Source: JANOYJ01 sp963792485 (GTDB taxonomy: Bacteria; Pseudomonadota; Alphaproteobacteria; Rhizobiales; Rhizobiaceae). From it: a DNA stretch of 64,000 bases. Of the stretch, positions 46,522 to 54,083 are shown piece after piece (the first letter of the stretch is position 1; each line of letters opens with the position of its first letter). The notes under the pieces are model-generated. The model saw nothing but the letters and a program-made list of their open reading frames with translations. It made no database searches and had not been told where the DNA came from. The position numbers were made by a program, and so were the translations under genes. The stretch lies in assembly GCA_963792485.1 (NCBI GenBank), contig CAWBWL010000007.1, positions 744,001 to 808,000 of the forward strand. Reading direction: 5' to 3'.

Positions 46522-47316
46522 TCACGCCGCCATTTTGGCCTTGGTGTCGAAGAACAGTGCTTGGCTGATCACGGCCTTGACCATGTCTGGCACGAAGGGT
46601 TTGGTCAAAAGGAAGGCGGGTTCCGGCCGCTGACCGGTCAGGAGCCGCTCAGGGAAAGCGGTGATGAAAATGACCGGAGCTTCAAAGCGCTTGAGCAGCT
46701 TCGCAACTGCCTCGAGCCCCGAGCTGCCGTCAGCAAGCTGAATATCCGCCAGGATCAAACGCGGCTGTTTGGAGGCTGCAATTTCCAGAGCTTCGGTTTC
46801 CGTGCGCGCGACGCCAACCAGCCGGTGGCCGAGTGAGCTGACAATCTCCTCAAGATCCATTGCGATTATAGGCTCATCCTCGATGATCAGTACGTCCGTG
46901 GCGACTTGTTGAGAAATTGTCTGGGAGGCTTCGGCAATCAGGTCCGATATTTTTGTTTGATCCAGCGAAAGTATCTGCGCGATCTGCCCCAGTTGGAAAC
47001 CTTCCAGCGCCATGAGCAAAAACGCCTCGCGCGCTTTGGGCGACAGGGAGGCAAGATGTTCCTGAGAGGAAATCTCCCAATTTTCGCGCTCGCTGCGGGT
47101 GCTCAAATTGAGCGAGACTGACTCCCAGACTTTGCAATACTGGCGGTAGAGCTCGCCTTTAAGTTCGGGGGATTCGCTCACCGCAGAGGGATCAGCGATG
47201 ATCAATTCCAACAGCGCCGCGACATAGGCGTCACCAACTTGCTGGTCGCCCGTCAGGGCTCTTGAGAACCTGCGCAAAAACGGCAGATGCGGCGCGATTC
47301 GTTGAGACAAGCTCAT
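46522..47316 (-). CDS. phyR: PhyR, anti-anti-sigma response regulator of the general stress response
   Basis: 264 residues. Residues 1-135 are the sigma-like domain (LPFLRRFSRALTGDQQVGDA; LSPKAREAFLLMALEGFQLG), which mimics EcfG and binds NepR. Residues about 140-262 are a receiver domain with acidic pocket EDE (146-148) and phospho-acceptor Asp191 in ILADIQLADG. When phosphorylated by an HWE kinase, PhyR sequesters NepR and frees EcfG. Divergent from nepR-ecfG, the standard Rhizobiales arrangement. A near-consensus EcfG promoter (47375-47400) suggests positive feedback. Confidence 0.97.
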   Translation of the reverse strand: MSLSQRIAPHLPFLRRFSRALTGDQQVGDAYVAALLELIIADPSAVSESPELKGELYRQYCKVWESVSLNLSTRSERENWEISSQEHLASLSPKAREAFLLMALEGFQLGQIAQILSLDQTKISDLIAEASQTISQQVATDVLIIEDEPIIAMDLEEIVSSLGHRLVGVARTETEALEIAASKQPRLILADIQLADGSSGLEAVAKLLKRFEAPVIFITAFPERLLTGQRPEPAFLLTKPFVPDMVKAVISQALFFDTKAKMAA

Positions 47317-47374
47317 TCAGCACTCCCCTCCATGCGCGATGACGCCTGCGGTCGGCGCGCGGCATATTAGTCCA

Positions 47375-47400
47375 AACTTTCAGAGTCCGCAAAAGGTTCC
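47375..47400 (-). promoter_or_regulatory. Near-consensus EcfG-type promoter of phyR
   Basis: Minus strand: GGAAC (47400-47396), 17-bp spacer, AGTT (47378-47375), one mismatch in the -10 element. It lies 59 bp before phyR and back to back with the nepR-ecfG promoter. Confidence 0.6.
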
Positions 47401-47421
47401 AGAGTTTTTGAGATTTTTTCT

Positions 47422-47447
47422 GGAACCAATTTGTGTCACTCAGCGTT
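47422..47447 (+). promoter_or_regulatory. EcfG-type promoter of nepR-ecfG
   Basis: GGAAC (47422-47426), 17-bp spacer, CGTT (47444-47447), 68 bp before the nepR ATG. Exact consensus, implying autoregulation of ecfG. Confidence 0.9.
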
Positions 47448-47514
47448 AAGAGAAAATGCGGGGCGGTCAGCGTGCATTCGTCGATATAGGGCAGTGCTGC
47501 GCGGAAGGTGAGAA

Positions 47515-47736
47515 ATGGACGATAAACCTCCGGTGAACACGGCCACAAGAAAGCCGGTCAAAAGCAAGAAGACAATGCCGCAGAGTTCGATTCCAGCGCC
47601 TCCGTTCCATGATCTCATCGGCGCAAAGCTCAAATCGTTTTACGCACAGATTGCCAACGAGCCGGTGCCGGACCGTTTCACTGAGCTTTTGAAGGAGCTC
47701 GATATGAAATCCCAAACCGGCAAAAAGAAGTCATAG
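47515..47736 (+). CDS. nepR: NepR anti-sigma factor
   Basis: 73 residues. The conserved two-helix NepR region is FHDLIGAKLKSFYAQIANEP followed by VPDRFTELLKELD, with a basic, disordered N-terminus. NepR holds EcfG inactive until phosphorylated PhyR takes it away. It ends 2 bp before ecfG, and the two are co-transcribed. Confidence 0.96.
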   Translation: MDDKPPVNTATRKPVKSKKTMPQSSIPAPPFHDLIGAKLKSFYAQIANEPVPDRFTELLKELDMKSQTGKKKS

Positions 47737-47738
47737 GC

Positions 47739-48293
47739 ATGCAGGCGCACGCTGAAAGGCCCATGGGTGGTTCCGCTGAATTCTCCAAACAGCTTGTCGC
47801 GGCAATTCCGGGTCTGCGGGCATTTGGCATTTCGCTGACGTCCAGCGCCGAGCGGGCCGACGATCTTGTTCAGGAAACACTTCTGAAAGCCTGGAAAAGC
47901 CATGCGAGCTTCGAACCCGGCACCAATATGCGGGCTTGGTTGTACACGATCCTGCGCAATGAGTTCTACACGCAGCTGCGTAAGCGCAAGCGCGAAGTGG
48001 AGGACGCGGACGGAATTTTTGCTGCCCGCGTGTCTGTCTCCGGCGGACAGGAATCGCATCTCGATATGCAGGATATGCGTGCGGCGCTCGCTGGTCTGCC
48101 GCCGGACCAGCGTGAAGCGATCATCCTGGTTGGCGCCTCGGGTTTTTCTTATGAAGAGGCTGCCGAGATTTGCCTAGTGGCGGTCGGGACAATCAAAAGC
48201 CGCGTCAGTCGCGCGCGCACGCGACTCACGGAATTATTGCTTTCTCCCACCGAAGAAAAAAGCAAACAAGATGTAACCTCCGAAGCCGCATGA
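47739..48293 (+). CDS. ecfG: EcfG-family RNA polymerase sigma factor
   Basis: 184 residues. Sigma region 2 is visible in LRAFGISLTSSAERADDLVQ then ETLLKAWKSHASFEPGTNMR and AWLYTILRNEFYTQLRKRKR. Region 4 is in LAGLPPDQREAIILVGASGF then SYEEAAEICLVAVGTIKSRV and SRARTRL. These are EcfG hallmarks. It directs transcription from GGAAC-N16/17-CGTT promoters, twelve exact copies of which occur within 15 kb of it. The starting MQAHAERPMGG may alternatively begin at the second Met. Confidence 0.96.
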   Translation: MQAHAERPMGGSAEFSKQLVAAIPGLRAFGISLTSSAERADDLVQETLLKAWKSHASFEPGTNMRAWLYTILRNEFYTQLRKRKREVEDADGIFAARVSVSGGQESHLDMQDMRAALAGLPPDQREAIILVGASGFSYEEAAEICLVAVGTIKSRVSRARTRLTELLLSPTEEKSKQDVTSEAA

Positions 48294-48312
48294 CCGGCGC
48301 AGTCCGAGTTTT

Positions 48313-48338
48313 GGAACCAAATTGAATGCTGGCGCGTT
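48313..48338 (+). promoter_or_regulatory. EcfG-type promoter of the DUF3309/AI-2E operon
   Basis: GGAAC (48313-48317), 17-bp spacer, CGTT (48335-48338), 31 bp before the DUF3309 ATG and just behind the ecfG stop. Confidence 0.85.
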
Positions 48339-48369
48339 CAATGGCTGGCTTGGTTTCATGGAGGACATT

Positions 48370-48528
48370 ATGACCACCAGCACAGTTCTTATCATCATTC
48401 TTATTCTGATCCTGGTCGGCGCGCTTCCGTCATGGGGCTACAGCCGCAATTGGGGTTATGCGCCGTCCGGGCTACTGGGGGTGGCGCTGATCATCGTCAT
48501 CATCCTGATGCTGACGGGTCGGGTCTGA
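48370..48528 (+). CDS. DUF3309 small membrane protein
   Basis: 52 residues: a first hydrophobic helix (STVLIIILILILVGALPSWG), a loop with the Tyr/Trp-rich YSRNWGYAPSG, and a second helix (LLGVALIIVIILMLTGRV). This is DUF3309, a family of tiny stress-associated membrane proteins. The start ATG at 48370 follows GGAGG. The AI-2E gene starts 11 bp downstream. Confidence 0.88.
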   Translation: MTTSTVLIIILILILVGALPSWGYSRNWGYAPSGLLGVALIIVIILMLTGRV

Positions 48529-48538
48529 TTGCAAGGCC

Positions 48539-49679
48539 ATGCTGGCCTTAGATCAGGCAAGCCGCGAGGCAGGAGAGGCTCCACCGCTGCCTGTCACAGC
48601 CCGCTCGCGGTTGCTGCTCGGCATATTTCTTATCCTTCTGGTATTCGCGCTTGATTTTGCCCGCGAATTCCTGCTGCCGGTTACGATGGCGTTTTTCATT
48701 GCGCTCACGTTCCGGCCGATCATCCGCAAAGCATCCAAACGCGGCATCCCGGCTTGGCTTAGCGCCACAGTCTTTATGGGAGCGCTGATAATCCTGGCCG
48801 CCGCATTTGTCTACGCCCTCAGCGGTCCTGTCGCGGGATGGATCGCCGATGCGCCGGACTATGCGCGCACTTTTCGGGAAAGGCTCGAGGCGATGCGGGA
48901 CACGCTTCGCCCGATATCCAATCTGACCGACCGGGTCAGCGAGGCCGCCAATCTTAGCAGCGCTGCGCAGACCACGGAAGTGGTGATCGCTGAGAGCAAT
49001 TCTCCGGTTTTCAACTATGTCGCCCAGGGTGCCGGATATTCGCTCAGCGTCATCGCGACAATTGTTCTGACAATCGTAACCGCAGCGTTCATGATGGCGT
49101 CAGGCGATTTGTTCTACCAGAAGCTCATCGGCGTGTTTCCGACGCTCGCCGACAAGAAGCGCGCCCTTCGGATTGTGTATGACGTTGAGGGGGAAGTCTC
49201 AAACTATATCTTGATCGTTTCCCTGATCAATCTTGGTCTCGGCGTTTGCGTCGGCTTCGCCTTTTTCTTCCTCGGCATGCCCGTTGCCTATCTTTGGGGG
49301 CTCCTCGCCTTCCTGTTCAATTTCATTCCGTATGTCGGAGCAATTTTCGGAATCGCTTTGTCAGGTTTCATGGCCGTCATCGCGTTCGAACTTTCTGGCT
49401 TACGCGATGCTCATTCCTCTCGTCTATTCCTTGCTTAACGGCATTGAAAATCAGTTTGTCACGCCGGTTCTTCTAGGGCGCCGGCTGCAGCTGAACTCCG
49501 TCGCGATCCTTATTTCGCTGACGTTTTGGACCTGGCAATGGGGAATAGCGGGCACCATGCTGGCCGTGCCAATTCTAATGACGGTTAAGGTTCTTTCTGG
49601 CAGCATCGGAAGTTGGAGGTTCGTGGGCGAATTCCTGTCCGGACCCGAACAGGAGCCTGAGGACACCGAAACGGCCTAG
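48539..49679 (+). CDS. AI-2E/PerM family membrane transporter (frameshift near 49395)
   Basis: About 380 residues with some eight predicted membrane helices. The first frame has DFAREFLLPVTMAFFIALTF and ends in the conserved region LWGLLAFLFNFIPYVGAIFG. It breaks near 49395, and the second frame continues YAMLIPLVYSLLNGIENQFV then TPVLLGRRLQLNSVAILISL and TFW, the signature of this family. Homologues export autoinducer-2 or ions. Here it is likely a stress-linked exporter in an EcfG-driven operon with DUF3309. Confidence 0.88.
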
Positions 49680-50107
49680 GACGGAGAAGGCCGTGCAGCC
49701 GCCCGAATGGCAACGATCAAATCCTCTCCTGAATAGGGCTTTTGAATCACACGCAATTCATCCACTTCCAGACCGGAATAGCCGGTCGTGACTATTACCG
49801 GCATCTGCAAACGACGAAAGAGCGGCAGAAGCTCGAGTCCCGATCCGTCTGCCAGTTTTACGTCCAAAAGAACGATAGAAAACTCGCGCGCGGCAGCGAT
49901 TTCACGCGCTACAGCGACACTGGAGGTGATTTCCACTGTCCTTGCACCGTTTTGCAGCAGCAGTTCCTCGACATCGAAAGCGACCAGCGCTTCGTCTTCG
50001 AGCATCAGAATGTCGAGTCCAGAAAGCGGCCGCGTGGAAGGAGGCAAATGCGTTATGCCGCCTGTTGCTTGACGTGGTGGTTTGGTCATAAGATTTGTCC
50101 CTTGCAT
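49676..50107 (-). CDS. Single-domain response regulator
   Basis: 143 residues, a lone receiver: LDILMLEDEALVAFDVEELL with acidic ED, phospho-acceptor Asp in IVLLDVKLADGSG, then MPVIVTTGYSGLEVDELRVI followed by QKPYSG. The TTGYSG segment resembles the FATGY motif of FATGUY-type regulators, such as Sphingomonas SdrG, which tune PhyR phosphorylation. The start may be the ATG at 50092 (MTKPPRQ). It overlaps the AI-2E stop tail to tail. A role in the stress phosphorelay is inferred. Confidence 0.85.
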   Translation of the reverse strand: MQGTNLMTKPPRQATGGITHLPPSTRPLSGLDILMLEDEALVAFDVEELLLQNGARTVEITSSVAVAREIAAAREFSIVLLDVKLADGSGLELLPLFRRLQMPVIVTTGYSGLEVDELRVIQKPYSGEDLIVAIRAAARPSPS

Positions 50108-50183
50108 GGGGACGCTGTGCGCCTTGTATGCGCGCGCGTCTTTAAACTAAGACATAGGGGGAAGTTCCGCTGACCCGCCTCAA

Positions 50184-50955
50184 TGCCGCCGCGAAGGCCG
50201 CTGCCGAAGCCGGAACCCGGCGGGAACGCGGTACCCCATGTCAGACCTGTCCGCTGCGCGGTCTGGGCGTCTTTCGAAATTTCACGCCGGGCGAACTCAA
50301 GTTTGTGCAGGGCTTCAAAAGCGGCGAGATCGAACTGAAAACGGGCACACCTTTGATGATGGAGGGTAAGTCAAGCCAAACGCTCTATACAGTTCTGTCC
50401 GGCTGGCTTTTCCGCTACAAGCTCTTGCCGGATGGCCGGCGGCAAGTGCTCAACTTTGTGCTGCCGGGCGATTTCATCGGCCTGCAGGCCACGGTGTTCG
50501 GCGAAGCTCAGCACACAGTGGAGGCGATGTCCGACAGCGTGCTCTGCGTTTTCCCTCGAGGCAAGCTCTGGTCGCTATACAACACCGAGCCCGGACTTGG
50601 CTTTGACGTGACCTGGCTGGCGGCGCGCGAGGAGAAGATGCTGGATGACAATCTCCTTAGCATCGGGCGGCGCAGCGCGGCGGAGCGCGTGGCGTTCATT
50701 CTCATTCATCTCCTGAGGAGATTAAAGGAACTGGGAATGTCAGACGGGGCTTCCTATGAAACGCCCTTCAACCAGCAGCATCTGGCGGACACGCTTGGAC
50801 TGTCGCTCGTCCACACCAACAAGACTATCCGCAAGATGACCCGCAACGGGCTCATCCTTTGGCGGGATCGGTACTTGTCAATTCTGGACGAAAAGCGGCT
50901 TGTCGCAATCGCGCAATACGACCGCGACAAAAGTCCACCGAGACCACTGATCTAA
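50184..50955 (+). CDS. Crp/Fnr family transcriptional regulator (start uncertain)
   Basis: The cyclic-nucleotide-binding-like fold and C-terminal HTH are clear: FVLPGDFIGLQATVFGEAQH in the sensor domain, and ETPFNQQHLADTLGLSLVHT followed by NKTIRKMTRNGLI in the HTH. The sure frame opens at a GTG at 50305, but family similarity continues upstream in frame (CQTCPLRGLGVFRNFTPGEL), where no start codon exists before a stop. An ATG at 50184 (MPPRRPLPKPEPGG) plus one indel near 50230-50240 would give a normal N-terminus. The Cys pair CQTC recalls Fnr-type regulators. Confidence 0.85.
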
Positions 50956-50957
50956 GA

Positions 50958-51041
50958 TTAGGAGCCCATCCCGCCAAACAGGTAAAGCAGGATGATGATC
51001 GGGACTGGAATGCCGAAAAGCCAAAGCAAAATGCCACGCAT
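50958..51041 (-). CDS. 27-residue membrane microprotein
   Basis: Minus strand ATG at 51041 with CAGGAGGC 9 nt before it. The product starts MRGILLWLFGIPVPIIILLY and ends LFGGMGS: one amphiphilic transmembrane helix with a central G-I-P-x-P kink. An exact EcfG-type promoter faces it at 51072-51097. I recall similar tiny hypotheticals in Rhizobiales genomes. The function is unknown. Confidence 0.7.
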   Translation of the reverse strand: MRGILLWLFGIPVPIIILLYLFGGMGS

Positions 51042-51071
51042 GAAAAGCCTCCTGTGATCGGGTGCGGGTTA

Positions 51072-51097
51072 AACGCGGATGGCAGTTGATTTGTTCC
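51072..51097 (-). promoter_or_regulatory. EcfG-type promoter of the 27-residue microprotein
   Basis: Minus strand: GGAAC (51097-51093), 17-bp spacer, CGTT (51075-51072), 31 bp before the ATG. Only 6 bp separate it from the divergent EcfG promoter at 51104. Confidence 0.85.
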
Positions 51098-51103
51098 GCC
51101 AAG

Positions 51104-51129
51104 GGAACTTTCCGGGAGAGGCCAGCGTT
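51104..51129 (+). promoter_or_regulatory. EcfG-type promoter of the DUF3008 gene
   Basis: GGAAC (51104-51108), 17-bp spacer, CGTT (51126-51129), 29 bp before the ATG at 51159. Confidence 0.88.
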
Positions 51130-51158
51130 TCCCTGCCTCTTTGCAAAGGAGGTCAATC

Positions 51159-51347
51159 ATGCCAGCACAATCCAAAGCCCAGCAAAAGGCCGCCGGCGCG
51201 GCGCTCTCTGCCAAGCGCGGTGAGACCAAACTAAGCGAACTCATCGGCGCATCGCGGGAAATGTATGAGTCCATGTCCGAGAAGGAATTGGAGGAGCTTG
51301 CCGAGACAAGCCATGAGGGCTTGCCGGAACGGAAAAATGCGGAGTGA
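51159..51347 (+). CDS. DUF3008 small stress protein
   Basis: 62 residues from the ATG at 51159 with AAAGGAGG before it. MPAQSKAQQKAAGAALSAKR then SREMYESMSEKELEELAETS and HEGLPE match DUF3008, a short hydrophilic helical family. A frame opens at 51141, but the ribosome site fixes the start at 51159. Driven by the EcfG-type promoter at 51104. Confidence 0.88.
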   Translation: MPAQSKAQQKAAGAALSAKRGETKLSELIGASREMYESMSEKELEELAETSHEGLPERKNAE

Positions 51348-51349
51348 GC

Positions 51350-51374
51350 GGAACCATTCCGCTTCTCTCCCGTT
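51350..51374 (+). promoter_or_regulatory. EcfG-type promoter of the 52-residue Gly/Ser-rich gene
   Basis: GGAAC (51350-51354), 16-bp spacer, CGTT (51371-51374), 31 bp before the ATG at 51406. Confidence 0.85.
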
Positions 51375-51405
51375 TGTCCGGCGTGCATCGTCACAGGAGG
51401 AACTC

Positions 51406-51564
51406 ATGGCACAGAACGATAAAGCCGGTGACAAGTCCAAAGGCGGCAAGTCTGGCGGATCAAAAACCGGCTCCACCAAGACTGGCGGATCCCAAACCGG
51501 AACCCGCGCTACGGGAAGTTCCGGCGGTGGATCCCAATCCGGGCAGAAATCGCAATCGCGCTAA
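51406..51564 (+). CDS. 52-residue Gly/Ser/Lys-rich protein
   Basis: The ATG at 51406 is preceded by AGGAGG. The product is fully low-complexity (DKSKGGKSGGSKTGSTKTGG and SQTGTRATGSSGGGSQSGQK), without hydrophobic residues. It looks like an intrinsically disordered, hydrophilin-like stress peptide. An exact EcfG promoter is directly upstream, which supports a real gene. Confidence 0.7.
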   Translation: MAQNDKAGDKSKGGKSGGSKTGSTKTGGSQTGTRATGSSGGGSQSGQKSQSR

Positions 51565-51578
51565 CCCGGCCCGGTCGG

Positions 51579-51599
51579 CCGTGCCGCCCCCCGGCACGG
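51579..51599 (+). terminator. GC-rich hairpin between small stress genes
   Basis: CCGTGCCG and CGGCACGG form an 8-bp perfect stem around five C. No clear T run follows, so it may be a weak terminator or an RNA-stabilising hairpin. Confidence 0.45.
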
Positions 51600-51630
51600 T
51601 TGGTCCCGCCCTTCTTTCAGGAGAATCCAG

Positions 51631-51705
51631 ATGAACTCAGTTATTTATCTTGTCGGCTTGGTCGTTGTGATCCTGGCAGTCCTTTCGTTTTTTGGCATGC
51701 GCTGA
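51631..51705 (+). CDS. 24-residue membrane microprotein
   Basis: The ATG at 51631 follows AGGAGA. The product starts MNSVIYLVGLVVVILAVLSF and ends FGMR: a single transmembrane helix with short tails. Similar 22-25-residue peptides are, as I recall, common next to DUF3309-type genes in Rhizobiales. It ends 27 bp before the next gene and may share its transcript. Confidence 0.65.
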   Translation: MNSVIYLVGLVVVILAVLSFFGMR

Positions 51706-51732
51706 TCGGCGCCCTGACCCAGGAGAAAACCG

Positions 51733-52614
51733 ATGGCTCTTTCCAAATCTTATGTCGACACCGGTTCCGCAGTGTCGGACCCGCAAGCAGTGCGCCCCTC
51801 TGTTCATTATGCGGGGCGTTATGTTGATTGGGGGGCAATCCTCGCCGGGGCTGCGGTTGCCGCCGGTGTGTTCTCCGTCTTTGCAGTGTTCGGCTCGGGC
51901 ATCGGCCTCAGCCTGGTCTCGCCAACCGATGGCAATGCAATGCCTGCCCTAGGCTTGCTGATCGCCGCTGCGCTGTGGGGCTTGTGGGTGCAATTGTCGA
52001 GCTACATGGCAGGCGGCTACATAGCGGGACGGCTGCGCCAGCGCATAGGAGACGCGACGCAGCACGAGGTTGAAATGCGCGATGGCGCACATGGGCTGGT
52101 GACTTGGGCTGTGGGGTCGCTCATCAGCGCGCTTCTGGCGGCGACGCTGGCAATGATGGCCGCAGGCGCAGCCGGTTCAGCCGCGAACACTGCGGCGGCG
52201 GCAATGTCTGGAAACGGGGCGGATGCGCAATACTACGCAGACCAACTCATGCGCCCCGCGGCAGCGCCGCGGCCTGCTGCGCTGATGTCCGCAGCGGATG
52301 CAGGAAATGCAGACGTCGTATCTCTGCTGGCCCGTCTGCAGATCAACGCCAATGATGATGACCGCGCTTACCTTGTCTCTCAAATCAGCCAGCGCGCCGG
52401 AATTTCCGCCGAAGAAGCCAATCAACGCCTTGACGCCGCGACAGCGGAAATTGCCGAAGTGGCTGATCAGGCCAGAATTGCCGGCGTGATGTTTGCATTC
52501 TTCACGGCGGCCAGCTTGCTCCTCAGCGCGGTCGCGGCGTGGTGGGGTGCCGTTAAGGGCGGTGAACATCGCGACCAAGGCATAGATCACAACCTGCTGG
52601 TTCGCTGGCGTTGA
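51733..52614 (+). CDS. Conserved membrane protein (PhnA-like annotated group)
   Basis: 293 residues. There are four hydrophobic segments: VDWGAILAGAAVAAGVFSVF; ALGLLIAAALWGLWVQLSSY; LVTWAVGSLISALLAATLAM; and GVMFAFFTAASLLLSAVAAW. Between the third and fourth lies a long soluble loop (VVSLLARLQINANDDDRAYL then VSQISQRAGISAEEANQRLD). Proteins of this layout are often labelled PhnA-like in alphaproteobacteria, without any known enzymatic role. A strong terminator follows the stop. Confidence 0.75.
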   Translation: MALSKSYVDTGSAVSDPQAVRPSVHYAGRYVDWGAILAGAAVAAGVFSVFAVFGSGIGLSLVSPTDGNAMPALGLLIAAALWGLWVQLSSYMAGGYIAGRLRQRIGDATQHEVEMRDGAHGLVTWAVGSLISALLAATLAMMAAGAAGSAANTAAAAMSGNGADAQYYADQLMRPAAAPRPAALMSAADAGNADVVSLLARLQINANDDDRAYLVSQISQRAGISAEEANQRLDAATAEIAEVADQARIAGVMFAFFTAASLLLSAVAAWWGAVKGGEHRDQGIDHNLLVRWR

Positions 52615-52670
52615 ACTTTCAATCCGGTTCGCTCGCGTCTCCTCCCATGCGCAATCGCGAACCGATCATT

Positions 52671-52700
52671 GTGCCGGAGAATGTCTCCGGCACTTTTTTT
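52671..52700 (+). terminator. Rho-independent terminator
   Basis: GTGCCGGAGA and TCTCCGGCAC form a perfect 10-bp stem with a 3-nt loop followed by TTTTTTT. It ends the transcript of the PhnA-like gene. Confidence 0.92.
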
Positions 52701-52732
52701 GTTGTTCTTGGCAATATTTCTCAATGAAATCA

Positions 52733-52757
52733 GGAACTTTTGCCCGATCCGCTTGTT
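52733..52757 (+). promoter_or_regulatory. Weak EcfG-like promoter before the PRC-barrel gene
   Basis: GGAAC (52733-52737), 16-bp spacer, TGTT instead of CGTT. One mismatch in the -10 element, 43 bp before the ATG at 52801. Confidence 0.4.
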
Positions 52758-52800
52758 TCTCCGGTGAGCAATTCCGCTCTCATTCGACAGGAGAGATAAA

Positions 52801-53589
52801 ATGAAAACTGCACTTTTAAGCTCGGTTGCTGGCCTTGTTATGCTGGCTGCGCCGACTGCGGCATTTGCGGCATGCAACATGGGCGATGCGGCTGCTGAAC
52901 AGCAATTGTCCCAGATCGAAGGCATTCAGAGCGGTGACTATGCCGGTGTGCGCCGCGATGCGCGCGAACTTCGCTCGGCAGCAATGGTTCTGCAGCGTTA
53001 TGGGAAAGACGCCGCTTGTGAACAGGTGGTCGCAGCGCTGAACGAAGTGCTTCGCGATCCGGGGGCGTCGGCGACGATGCGCAACAATGCAATGGCGCCC
53101 TCAACTCCAGCGCCAGCGGCTGATCCTGCGGCCTCTGCCGCTGATGGCACGGCGCAGGTTCCGGCAGCCACAGGCGACCAGACTGCGGCCATCCCGTCAG
53201 CCCCCGGCATGACTATGGACCAGCGCCGGACCGGCGCTCTGCCTTACACCGAGCGCAAGGCGGCTCTTAGCGCCTCCGAACTGATTGGCACGGATGTGTA
53301 TGGTCCGGACAATAACAGCGTTGGTGAAATCGATGACGTGGTTGTTTCCCCAGACAACACGCCTGCCTATGCCCTGATTTCCTTTGGCGGGTTCCTGGGA
53401 ATGGGTGAAGAGCAGACGGCTGTTCCGATCAACTCCATCCGATTTTCGGAAGACAACTACGCCTTCGTCAGTTTCAATGCTGATCAGCTGAAAGCAGCGC
53501 CCAAATTCCAGCGCGGCACGTCCGACTGGTGGGGCAATGCTGATTGGCGCAAGGAGAATGACACCTACTATAATTCTCTAAATCAGTAG
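52801..53589 (+). CDS. Secreted PRC-barrel domain protein
   Basis: 262 residues with a signal peptide (MKTALLSSVAGLVMLAAPTA, cleavage after AFA). A helical N-terminal part (NMGDAAAEQQLSQIEGIQSG) is followed by an Ala/Pro-rich linker (AMAPSTPAPAADPAASAADG) and then a PRC-barrel (SASELIGTDVYGPDNNSVGE then IDDVVVSPDNTPAYALISFG). The start follows GGAGAG. Periplasmic location is expected. PRC-barrel proteins of this kind accumulate in stress clusters. A terminator follows. Confidence 0.88.
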   Translation: MKTALLSSVAGLVMLAAPTAAFAACNMGDAAAEQQLSQIEGIQSGDYAGVRRDARELRSAAMVLQRYGKDAACEQVVAALNEVLRDPGASATMRNNAMAPSTPAPAADPAASAADGTAQVPAATGDQTAAIPSAPGMTMDQRRTGALPYTERKAALSASELIGTDVYGPDNNSVGEIDDVVVSPDNTPAYALISFGGFLGMGEEQTAVPINSIRFSEDNYAFVSFNADQLKAAPKFQRGTSDWWGNADWRKENDTYYNSLNQ

Positions 53590-53613
53590 TTCCGATCTCA
53601 CAATTGACCATGT

Positions 53614-53640
53614 CGCCCGGCCAGTTTGGCCGGGCGTTTT
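53614..53640 (+). terminator. Rho-independent terminator of the PRC-barrel gene
   Basis: CGCCCGGCCA and TGGCCGGGCG make a perfect 10-bp stem with loop GTT followed by TTTT. Confidence 0.9.
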
Positions 53641-53817
53641 CAGTTTGGAATGTGAGATGATGCGTAGTCTGCGGATGGGATAAAGGCTCGGCTGCCATTT
53701 CGTTGGCCATAGCGGGAAACCGGAAAAACCGCTCTGTTCCTTCTGCCATCGCGTCCGGTTGACACACAGACGACCTGACATGAACGGCGGCCCGGACGAA
53801 GAGGTTCCGGGAAACTT

Positions 53818-53919
53818 TCAAAACCCGCTGCGGAAAACCTCAAAAAGCAAATAGAGCAAGAAACCCAGGATGGCGCCATTGCCGATTGTTTCGAGCCGTG
53901 CGTTTCGCTGCCGTTTCAT
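53818..53919 (-). CDS. 33-residue membrane microprotein
   Basis: The minus-strand ATG at 53919 has GGAGG 9 nt upstream. The product begins MKRQRNARLETIGNGAILGF and ends LLYLLFEVFRSGF: a basic N-terminus and one hydrophobic helix. The position between two stress operons suggests membership of the cluster. No database-level recognition. Confidence 0.5.
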   Translation of the reverse strand: MKRQRNARLETIGNGAILGFLLYLLFEVFRSGF

Positions 53920-54053
53920 CGCTGATGCCTCCACTTTGTTCTGTTCCGATTATCGATAATCATCTGCGAGGCATCAGGTTCCGTCTTTAAGGCACCCTGT
54001 GGAATGTGGCCGCGGCCAAACGCAATGCAAGTCCGCTCTCTTGCAGAATTGCC

Positions 54054-54078
54054 GGAACAAATTTTACCGTTGCGCGTT
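54054..54078 (+). promoter_or_regulatory. EcfG-type promoter of a small RNA
   Basis: GGAAC (54054-54058), 16-bp spacer, CGTT (54075-54078). No good reading frame follows, but a structured region ending in a terminator does. Confidence 0.85.
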
Positions 54079-54083
54079 TGATG

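Noticed and set aside
47902..48177. Second-frame open reading within ecfG
   Set aside because: Shadow frame in a well-supported sigma factor gene.
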